DNA from: Acorus gramineus
Lineage: Eukaryota > Streptophyta > Magnoliopsida > Acorales > Acoraceae
Direction: 5' to 3'
Length of the DNA: 64,000 nucleotides
Assembly (NCBI GenBank): GCA_030737835.1
Contig: CM060850.1
Span: forward strand, 16,701,191 to 16,765,190
The notes under the pieces are model-generated. The model searched no databases. It saw only the letters and a list, made by a program, of their open reading frames with translations, and had not been told where the DNA came from. A program made the position numbers and the translations under genes. Shown here one piece after another: positions 37,345 to 46,024 of this stretch. Position 1 is the first letter of the stretch; the number at the start of each line of letters is the position of its first letter.

Positions 37345-38745
37345 CTACATCCCTGAATTATACCTCCGTGGATGATCAAACAAGGCATGAAGCTTACAGA
37401 AAAACAACGTGGAGAAGCTAAGCATGAGTCAATGATAGATAACAGCCAGGAACTTACAAGACCCATTGACGACAAGAAACCAGAAGTTGATGACGAGGAG
37501 AAGAATATACAGGCTAGTGGAAAACGATGATTTCCCTTTGAAGTTCATCCAGTTTTATAGCTGGGCTTTTATCACACCTTAAGCAGTTTCTAAATTTTCT
37601 AGTGCTTGTTGAACATCTTGCAGGATGCATTTGTAAAGGCCTATTATACTGCCTTGGCCGAGAGGCAAAGAGAACAAGAAGCTGCTACCCGGGAAATGCA
37701 GAATGAAGAGGGTCATAACATGATGCCATCTATTATATCAAATGGAGTTTCAGCAGCACCTTCTGATCGTCATGTTGGCATGAAATCAAAACGTGAGGAT
37801 GATGGAGATGATGACATTGAATGGGACTAAGCTCTACCATGTATAGCATAATTAAATTTCAATTTCTTTATATCATGTTAATCCTTTGTTTCAGCATCAT
37901 TATCTCTGGAGGAGGATATTAATAGTCATTTTATTTCTTGAATTCAACCAATTTAATGGATCATGCCATATTCATGTATTATATCGAAATTGGTTCCCGA
38001 TGCCTGACTTTGACCAATATATCTTTTGCTCTCTTATCTCATCATAATGTTTGAAAATGAGCAGTTAATTGAAATCTGAAATTCCCTAAAAGGTTTACTT
38101 GGGTCTTGGTGTGCGAGTTGGCATCTTACTTTGAGGGAAATAAGTTTTTAGTGGGCTGCAAGTGGAAACATTTCCGTGCCTTTTTATTCTACCAGTTTAG
38201 TTGTGCATGTGTAAATGCACATAAAAAGTTTAATATATGTTTTAGATATACTGATATAAAGTAATATAGTACATAGTAATTGAGTGAGTGAGTTTATTTT
38301 AGGATGTATTATATTATAAAAAAAGTCAAAATTCTATGTGGAAAATTAATTATCAATATAATTAATCATAATTAATATCCAATTATAGCAAACCAAATGT
38401 TGATGGACCCATTCATATTAGTTAAGACATCCACATTTTTCAATATTAATACCCATCATTAATTTTGATTTATAAAAAAAAAAGAAGAAAGAAACAACAA
38501 TAAAAATGAGTGTGTCCTTAATACAATCAATAAGAGCTTTATGTATAGAATCAACAATGGCAACACGTCATAACAAGTGAAAACAGTAATAACTAAATAT
38601 TCATATATGAGCATTAAAATTTTATAAAATTTTTGAGTATTTAACATGCAGAAGAAGTTTGCTAGTACTGTCCCATGAGAAGCCTCTTTTCTAACATACG
38701 GCCAAAGCCGAACACCAAAATCATCTGGTTTTAATGATCCAACAA

Positions 38746-38919
38746 TCAGTCAAAGTGAATCACTAACAACAGTAATGAATCAAGAAATATATTTATGTTG
38801 AAGATAGTGAAGAAGAATGGAACCGTATAGAAGCAGTCCTCGACGACTGGCATAGACGGGTGGTGGAGCTTGACAACCTCCATGAGATGATGTCCTATGA
38901 GGGAGGGTTGCGGATCCAT
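38746..38919 (-). CDS. Possible short ORF, conserved in both duplicate copies
   Basis: A minus-strand frame starts MDPQPSLIGHHLMEVVKLHH at 38,919 and stops at 38,746 (57 residues; a longer 75-residue reading starts at 38,973). Local base composition is less AT-rich than the flanks. The duplicate near 60,075-60,251 keeps the frame despite differing by a 3-base insertion (one extra His codon) and a synonymous change. The C-terminal third is hydrophobic (FFFTIFNINIFLDSLLLLVI). I do not recognise a family. Non-coding origin is quite possible. Confidence 0.25.
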   Translation of the reverse strand: MDPQPSLIGHHLMEVVKLHHPSMPVVEDCFYTVPFFFTIFNINIFLDSLLLLVIHFD

Positions 38920-40692
38920 GGGGGCTGAAGAGAAGGAGATGAAACGGAAGATGGAAACCTGCTGGTGTTTCAATAAGGGAGACGTGTTATATCCCTATAA
39001 GTTTTGAAAATAAAAAATCCAGCACTGATGTGGTAGTGCTGACTGGGTCAAATGTTAGAATGTACTATTAAAATCAAGAGAGAGTTAAAAATGAAATTAA
39101 AAAATATTTCAAGGTTTTTTTTGAAAATTGCCCTAGATTAAACGTATTGAGTTGAAGAAGTGGAAAGACGAAGAGATGTGTGATGTAAGCATTTTCAGGT
39201 ATTAAAGAAGGTAAAACTGCCAATCAAAAAAAGAAGTATGAATGTACTAGCATGGGATTGAAAATATTAGGAGGGATAAAATGCTCAAATGGCTATTTTT
39301 GTGGATAAGAGCCTAATAGTATAGATTAATAGTAATAACACAACATAGATAAAATATTTATAGAAAATTAAATTATTTAAAAAACTCATTCCATTTAACA
39401 TACAGGGTAATAGAATTGTATACCATGTAATTTATATTTTTCTATATATAATAAAATGACATAATAACAAATCTTTATAGAATTCAATTGAGATAGATTT
39501 ATTGAATATCTTTAACTTTAAATTATTAACATTTGAATATATTTATATGAATCATTATAAAATTCAATTCAGATAGATTTAAATATTTAATGAATATATT
39601 TAATTTAAATTATTAGAATTTAAATATATTGATATAATTTACTTAGACCTGATTTTAAAATCTTAACATTTATATTTATGATTCATCTAAATCTAATTTG
39701 AAGTCTTAAATTTTGAATAAAAATATATATAGAAGCCATTACTAAATTTTTGAGAGGGTAAAAAAAACATAAATGGAAAAGATGGATCAATCTTTAATAA
39801 ATATTATATATATATATAGCTCCTTGTGTTAGGAGCCTAGCTTACGTGATGCAAATTTGATATACCAAAAAGAAACAATTAAACTAATACAAATTTAATG
39901 AGACATATTTTATTGAATTAATTTTATGATTTTGGGTCCATTTTAGTTAGTCTAGAATTAATCAAATTAGGAATGCTTTAATATAAGTAAGTCTTATTTT
40001 AGGAGATTTGATGGAGTTTTTAATAACTCTATTAAAGGAATATGAATTTAGTATATTTCCTTTTATATACCATTGAGTTTTCTAATTCTATAAGTCACAA
40101 CACCTTATATAAACATGTGAATTATATGTGTACAAATCACTATAAATTGAAATTTCAAATTTTCAGTTTAAGTTTTTCTGTGTGCTTATGAAAAGGATCT
40201 ACAGAGTCGGTGTACGTTTCATGCTTACGAAATACTGGTACATGGCCTTTATCACTATACTACTCCACATTTTATTAAACTATCCGTATACATGTTGATG
40301 GGGTTTTGAGTTTCATTGACCATTTTCTTTTAATATATTTTTATTGGTTGGTGTCTCCTTTAGTGTAAGATGGAACTATAATTCCAACAATATGCAAAGA
40401 TGATGATGACATTGTCCCATTTTCTTAACTAATAACTTTTGAGTTGGACAATGGTTTTGTTTTTTTATATGATTTAACATAAATTTATATCTTTCTATTT
40501 ATATAAAATAAAAATGACCATATTTTCCCTATAAAAAAACAAATAATTTGTCTCAATCTTTGAAAAAGATACGTATGTCATATAGAGATGTTGATTGTTG
40601 ATATTGGAGATGCATGAAAGACTTTTATTTGAATATTTTTTTGTTGATTTTTTATAACATATATTAAATTTGTATGAGGTTATATTTGTACA

Positions 40693-40962
40693 TGAAATGA
40701 TAAGATGCGGTCACCATATCCCATTCCCTTAGGTGCGGTCACCCTCTCATTGCCATCCGATTAAATGGATTTTAATCAGATAATTCAAATAACCACCCCA
40801 TGAAATCACATATTTCTTGTGAATCATGATTCATCTTTTTTCTTCACATGATCTCCCAATTTTTTATTTTTTTATAAATATTTTCTCACCATCCGATTAA
40901 ATGCACTCCAATTGTACGGTGATTACAAGGTGAGGTATGGTGTCCGCACCGTATCACCTCTC
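40693..40962. mobile_element. MITE in unit B
   Basis: A 270-bp element with imperfect terminal inverted repeats: TGATAAGATGCGGTCACCAT on the left, and TGATACGGTGCGGACACCAT as the reverse complement on the right. An 11-bp direct repeat ATATTTGTACA flanks it (40,682-40,692 and 40,963-40,973). A duplication of 9-11 bp suggests a Mutator-like origin. The copy in unit C is at 62,077-62,347. Unit A lacks it, so it arrived after the A/B split and before the B/C duplication. Confidence 0.75.
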
Positions 40963-41699
40963 ATATTTGTACAGTGTTACTAATTTGCATGATGTTAAAT
41001 TTATACAGCTAATATAATGCATCAATTAATTTCCATCGAAAATATTCTTCGGGGCGTTCTTTGAAATTTCTCTAATCCCTAATATTGATGATAATAATGC
41101 AAACAATTTTTATTTTTATAAAAAGTATCTTAGACATGGATATACTCATATACTTCACAATAGACTAATTAGAGTAAAATATTAGTCATGTACAAGTTTT
41201 TTTTAATTTCAATTTATTTTAATTAAATAATTCTTGTCTTGTTTTTTTGTAGTGTACTGTTGTCAGTTTGCCTGTGGGCTTTTACCCTCAAAATTATGAG
41301 AATTTTCCATGTTATTTTGTTGTTGCTTTGTGTTTTAATATTTTCACATTTTTGCCGTTGCACTATCGTGATTGGTGATTATTTTAGACTATGTATATAT
41401 TTTTAATTAATATTATGTATTTTTGCACATATAAATGAGTTATATAATATTGATCTTAACAAGCCCTATTGAAGTGTCTTGAAACCCAACAAAATCTAAC
41501 AATTTTTATAAGATTTTCGCACCCTTGTATTTTTATTTTTTTCTGTTTTCTCATCTCCATTCAGACATTTTTTTTTCTTAAATGAAATAGAAAGTGTCCG
41601 TCTTGTCTAAAAAAAAAAAATCGAACAATTAGAGGAAAACTGTTTTATAGTACAATCACATGTATCACCATTAAAATCATTTAAAAACACACCACACCT

Positions 41700-42250
41700 A
41701 CAATGGGTGAGACAGTTGTTTTTTGATTAATTATCGGTTTTAAAGAAACCATTACAGTCTATTACATAACCATCTCTTCTTTATTTATGTCAAATTCATA
41801 ATTGAACAATTATAAAGGGTAACAAATTGTTACAAATAAATATATTTTAAATAAAAATTATTTTTAATTTGTTTTTTTGTTAAGATTGGGTTGTAAATAT
41901 CGGGCGTAATAGGATCTTATTATATTACCTGATCAAAACAGGCTCATTATGAATTTCCATTAAAGTGCTCTGTGAGTCCTTGTGTGTTAGTTGTTTTTGA
42001 CATACCCAAATGGGTGAGGTAGTTGTTTTTAAAGTTTACAATGAAACCATTATATTTATTTATTTTAACATACCCATAATTTGTATCATATTACAAATAT
42101 AAAAATATTTTAAAATAAATTTATATTTATTTATTTTGTAATATGATACAAATTAAATTATTTTTAAGATGGGCTATTAAATATCAAGCTTAATAGGGCC
42201 TCATTATATTTATCAGATTAAAAGAGGCTTATTGTGAATTTCCATTAAAC
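41700..42250. repeat. Internal tandem duplication of about 300 bp
   Basis: 41,700-41,965 and 42,005-42,250 share, in order, 'aatgggtgag…agttgtttt', 'gaaaccatta', 'acaaatataaa/taaatat', 'ttaagat.gg.t', 'aatagg.tcttatta' and 'tgaatttccattaaa'. Related pairs occur in unit A (22,350-22,570 and 23,100-23,280), so the internal duplication is older than A/B. Confidence 0.65.
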
Positions 42251-42813
42251 TAAGGGGAGTTCTTTCTTTGTATATTAGATTCTCTGCTCTTCAATTCACC
42301 CTGGTATTCGAACTCTCCCTTCATCAGTCAGTATTTATTTTCCATTTTTTCTTATCAACAATATGTATTTTTTTTGTATCCATCTCTATATGATAATCAA
42401 TTCATTTTTCTTTTTGTACCTCTGTTATTTCTATATTCATTTACATTGTAATAATATGACTCCATTAAAACTAGTTGAGATGATGTTTTCATCTTTGTAT
42501 GTTTATTTTTGCTTAAGTCTGTCATGGTGATTTGTCAAGAACTCATAATATTTATATTCATGAAATTTTAGGATTTGCTTAATATATTTTGTGCAATTGA
42601 CATTCTTCTTGAATTGTCAAACTAAAATGCCTTAATATTTTTTTGTAACCTGTAGTTCCATTTCATTTTGTTGATAATTTGGGGGCATCACATGAAGAGG
42701 CCTAATTCACACTCTTTTCCTTATTTCTCTTGAGCATAAGCTATACATATACAACTTGAGCTATAGTCATGGATGAAGCCATTTTTCAAAACTGAATTGC
42801 TCGGTGCTTAAAT

Positions 42814-43530
42814 ATGTCTACAGAAAGAGTTGAATGGCCGACGGGGAAATGTAGTGCCAATGAAAAGTTTGTGAACATCGATTTTTGCGTCACAGATTAC
42901 TTCATGTTGGGACTACTACAGTCGTCAAGCGGCTTAATCTTACATGTCGGGAGCGAACAAACCTTTCGAAAGACATCCACTGTCATCCAACCTTTGGAGG
43001 ATGTGTTGCACTCAAGCGATTTCGGGAACGAAGTGGAGGATATGCTTCTTTGCGTCATCCAGGGCGGAGACATTTTAAATATTTACACGAACTGTATCTC
43101 GGATTACATTCACAAGGAGGCAAGCATGCTTGGACCTGAACATCAGATGTTGAGGATCATAGTGAGTCTTGAAGACTTATTGGTGCTCATTTGTGACGAA
43201 ACATTTTTCTTGAACAACTATATGACCACGAAGCTTGAGAATGTTGAGTGCAACAGTTCAGTGGCCATGGCAGAGGCATGTCCGATTTGCCTTGAAAAGC
43301 TGATGGACTCTGAAAAAGATGAGAAGGAGATCAAGTGCACGCTTTGTGGACATATGTTTCATGAAAACTGCATAGAGAAGGGGTGGAAGATGAAATCGAC
43401 ATGCCCCATGTGTAGGTTCCATATGCCGCCTTCGAAGATCAGATTCACAATCTTAAAGAATCGACTATCATGGACGTGTGAGACAGACTTTCAGACCCTA
43501 ATGCGTGTCACTCGGACGCAGGATGGCTAA
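42814..43530 (+). CDS. RING-H2 zinc-finger protein (putative E3 ubiquitin ligase), copy B
   Basis: An uninterrupted single-exon frame of 238 residues. Residues 1-150 form an unrecognised N-terminal region with several Cys and a mixed hydrophobic pattern. The RING-H2 domain lies at 156-200: C156-C159, C178, H180, H183, C186, C197-C200 (CPIC…CGHMFHENC…CPMC). RING-H2 proteins usually bind an E2 and act as ubiquitin ligases; no signal peptide or membrane segment is obvious. The start MSTERVEWP is supported because the frame is closed just upstream (taa at 42,809) and similarity to copy A begins there. Copy A at 25,013 is frameshifted, and unit C should lead to a third copy just beyond the window. 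The substrate is unknown. Confidence 0.8.
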   Translation: MSTERVEWPTGKCSANEKFVNIDFCVTDYFMLGLLQSSSGLILHVGSEQTFRKTSTVIQPLEDVLHSSDFGNEVEDMLLCVIQGGDILNIYTNCISDYIHKEASMLGPEHQMLRIIVSLEDLLVLICDETFFLNNYMTTKLENVECNSSVAMAEACPICLEKLMDSEKDEKEIKCTLCGHMFHENCIEKGWKMKSTCPMCRFHMPPSKIRFTILKNRLSWTCETDFQTLMRVTRTQDG

Positions 43531-43666
43531 TCGAATGAGCAAGCTACAATAAACTCATGTTATGATGTGTCTTGGTTTAGATGAATTTCATAAAAAATTT
43601 GATGGGTTTTAATTAAGTTAAGACATGTTATCATTTAGTTTTAATTGTTAGTTGGGTTTGACATTC

Positions 43667-44131
43667 TGTATTGGAATGACATTCATAACTGAAAATGGTG
43701 TCCCAAATTAAAGATATTCGATTAGGGCGTTGTTACACCCAGATCCATTTCTATCGACGCATATGCTCGCGTTAACAAGGCATATATTTTGAAATAATAT
43801 TTTTACATTTTTAATAAATGCATCTATGCAATTCATTAGAGTACATGTTTTATATTTTATAAAAACATATACCTCATTAGATGAGGTATACTATTTTTTA
43901 AAAATTTAAAATATATGTAAACTGGAATTCAGGTTGAAAATGGGATTGAATGTAACATTATCTATTCCATTAACATAGTTCAACTAGATTTCTTCCAAAA
44001 CCGGCCCCCCTTTCTCTTAATGAAGTCAACACCAACCACTCAATTCTATCCACAGCTGTACACATCATAAAAAAAATAAAAAAATAAAAAAACATACTAA
44101 ATATGACACCATAAGTAAATCAATTTAAGAT
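43667..44131. repeat. Left arm of the inverted zinc-finger locus duplication (distal part)
   Basis: This matches the reverse complement of about 51,030-51,385. Examples are 'ggaatgacattca.aactgaaa.tggtgtcccaaattaaagatattcga' and 'ctatccacagctgtacacatcat'. About 250 bp (43,727-43,975) is extra in this arm. Together with the zinc-finger gene and its broken inverted copy it defines a large imperfect inverted repeat. Confidence 0.7.
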
Positions 44132-44866
44132 TTTTACATGTATACTATTAAAAAACATGCTATTTAATTTTATATTACTTTAAATAATTTATTTATTTTT
44201 ATACTATTGAAATATATATAACTTATACATATTTAACATCCTAGTTAATTTTCATCAAACCCGTTAAAGTCTTGGACAAAGGACCAAATTACTTTCTTCT
44301 TTTTTATGCATTTTTTATTTTACCAAATACAATATTTATTAAAATAAATTTTTGTAATTTTAATTAATTTGAAAAAAATAAATTCATCTAAAATTCCAAA
44401 ACACAAAAATTAATTATACAAACTATTTATTAGCAAAAATATAATAATTATTAATACTTACATTTATAAAAATAAAATAAAATTATTTTAAGAACAATTA
44501 ATCATGTATATTATAAAATGATAATTTTTTTAAAAAATATAGATCTTGACGGGAAGAAAAGGAAAAAATGATAAAGTTGAATGATTCACGATTGATTTGG
44601 AAAGAACATAAAATTAATTAGGTTATTATGTTTAATTATTTACATTATGAAAAATCTTATATGTTAAGGTTATTTTTTTCATTTTTACTTCTTCGTTAAG
44701 AAATTAACTATAGTTAAGATTAATTTTGATTAAAAATGATAAAAGGGCATGCTTTTAAATTAAGAAATTTTTTAATAATATAAAAATAAATATGTTATTT
44801 GTAGTAGTATAAAAATGAATACCATACTTTTTAATGGTATATATACCCAAAAAAAAAAAAAAAACC
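44132..44866. mobile_element. 735-bp AT-rich insertion upstream of the zinc-finger gene
   Basis: Flanked by the 13-bp direct repeat ATCAATTTAAGAT (44,119-44,131 and 44,867-44,879). The inverted paralogue at about 51,017-51,045 carries that motif once with both flanks joined, i.e. the empty site. The right end has an A run (44,849-44,864), suggesting a retroposon. The ends also show weak inverted similarity (gtatactattaaaaaacatg and atataccattaaaaagtatg), suggesting a MITE. The class is unresolved. It ends about 325 bp before the start codon. Confidence 0.75.
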
Positions 44867-44987
44867 ATCAATTTAAGATCTCATTAATTAAAATCATGAC
44901 AGACAATCAAATCAAAATCAATCTTAATCAGTCAAAGTCTTGCTCTGTGTCTCTCATTCCTGTACATTCGCCCGAACAATTAGATTT

Positions 44988-45180
44988 CCTCTCTCTCTCT
45001 CTCTCTCTTCGGGTTCCTCAAAATCTGAGAATCTCTCTCTCTCTCTCTCTCATATAAATCTGAGAAGTTCCTCAAAATTCTCTTCTTGTTTTTAATCTGC
45101 GTTTCTCTGTTCCACCTTCCCGTGCTCTGTTTTTGGTCGCTTTCTTTGTTACAGAGAGAGAGAGAGAGAGAGAGAGGGAA
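44988..45180 (+). promoter_or_regulatory. Probable core promoter/5' UTR of the zinc-finger gene
   Basis: There are CT-microsatellites at 44,990-45,008 and 45,031-45,050, a TATA-like TATAAAT at 45,053-45,059 and a GA run at 45,151-45,177, all shortly before the ATG at 45,192. CT-rich leaders near the start of transcription are common in plants. An out-of-frame ATG at 45,086 opens a frame to 45,373 that overlaps the real start, so a transcript beginning upstream of it would carry an inhibitory upstream frame. 'gtgctctgtttttggtcgct' (45,123) is conserved in the inverted copy near 50,840. Confidence 0.45.
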
Positions 45181-45191
45181 AGCGCTTTACA

Positions 45192-45839
45192 ATGGAGGAA
45201 GACAAGAGCTTATCAGCTATGGTTGTCTCGCGGACCCCATCACTGACCTTCGACTCTCTCAGCGGCCATTCCGAGAAGCTCCCCTTGGCGGCATTCCCGA
45301 CGACGAGCAAGAGGAAGCGCGGGTCACGGAAACCAAGGCAGGACTTCTTCTTCTGCTACTCCGAGTTCGATGAGGTGCCTAACGCCGCTACGTGTCTCTT
45401 CATGATCTCCCGCACCCACCCTGGGGAGTACTTGGAGCAGATCAACAAGAAGAGGCGGTGCGAGGAGATGGTCAACAACAATCATCACGAGGCGTTGGCC
45501 ATGCCAGAGGAGGAGGAGAAGAAGAGACCGTACCGGTGCGTGACTTGTGGGAAAACATTCACCACCTTCCAGGCCCTGGGCGGACACCGCACGTACCACA
45601 ACAGGATGGATCGAAAATCGGCTGCAAACAACAATGCAGAAGATTTCCCGATGACGGAGACAAGAATGAGCAAGAAGAACCACGAATGCAGTGTTTGTCG
45701 CGAGGTCTTCACTTCTGGGCAGGCCTTGGGAAGCCACATGAGGAAAAACTACAATGCGAGGCTTGCAAAGGTGGAGACCCGTCGTCCCGCGCCTGAACTT
45801 TTGTTAGACCTCAACCTCCCTGCCATGCCAGAGTACTGA
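45192..45839 (+). CDS. Two-finger C2H2 ZAT-type transcriptional repressor
   Basis: A single-exon gene of 215 residues, typical for this plant C1-2i family of nuclear stress and development regulators. A basic nuclear-localisation stretch SKRKRGSRKPR lies at 39-49 and an L-box-like DEVPNAATCLFMISR at 60-74. Finger 1 is C116-C119-H132-H136 with QALGGH. Finger 2 is C166-C169-H182-N186 with QALGSH. The EAR repression motif LDLNLP is at 205-210. The fourth ligand of finger 2 is Asn (AAC, 45,747-45,749) instead of His, and the decayed paralogue at 17,463 still has CAC. QALGGH normally contacts DNA, so finger 2 may bind zinc weakly. The start is chosen by the MEEDK… match with the inverted copy at 50,793. 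It was presumably once functional, and the frame is intact now. Confidence 0.88.
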   Translation: MEEDKSLSAMVVSRTPSLTFDSLSGHSEKLPLAAFPTTSKRKRGSRKPRQDFFFCYSEFDEVPNAATCLFMISRTHPGEYLEQINKKRRCEEMVNNNHHEALAMPEEEEKKRPYRCVTCGKTFTTFQALGGHRTYHNRMDRKSAANNNAEDFPMTETRMSKKNHECSVCREVFTSGQALGSHMRKNYNARLAKVETRRPAPELLLDLNLPAMPEY

Positions 45840-46024
45840 TCAGTCTTTCTTGGTGGTTTATTTACAGTTTTCTTTCACTCATATGATTCTTTTCAGTTTC
45901 TCCGTTTTTGATGTGGGAAATGGTGGTAGTACTTTCTAGGTAGTATCAGTACGTTGTAGTGATTAATCAGTTGTAAACAATTGTCCATGTTGACAGCTTT
46001 TAATGTGGGTATTATCAATATTGA

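Larger units (their letters stand above)
27090..37830 (+). pseudogene. TFIIE subunit alpha, copy 1 (eight exons, disabled)
   Basis: General transcription factor IIE alpha helps recruit and regulate TFIIH at RNA polymerase II promoters. Exons recognised by family similarity and splice sites: 27,090-27,241, 29,228-29,348, 29,452-29,580, 31,605-31,714, 33,359-33,542, 36,195-36,398, 36,823-37,512, 37,624-37,830. Exons 1-2 give the winged-helix part (FYDDLLLKCGNQTKTGR; HQWVGGEDLAKVLKLHS). Exons 4-5 give the zinc ribbon (CSNC…CEKC). Exon 8 ends in an acidic DDDIEWD tail. Lesions: TGA at 29,530-29,532 in exon 3; a retroposon inside exon 7 (36,897-37,344) with a frame change after it; indels in exon 1 that replace about ten residues yet restore frame. 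Exon 7 appears to use a GC donor (37,513). It is not expected to make full-length protein. Confidence 0.87.
39320..42813. repeat. Repeat unit B upstream of the RING-H2 gene
   Basis: AT-rich sequence homologous to unit A (20,105-25,012, diverged) and to unit C (60,670-64,000, almost identical). It contains a MITE (40,693-40,962) and an internal duplication (41,700-41,965 against 42,005-42,250). Apart from a short conserved frame at 40,188 it shows no coding sequence. It may hold the promoter of the 42,814 gene, but no confident TATA box was fixed. Confidence 0.75.
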
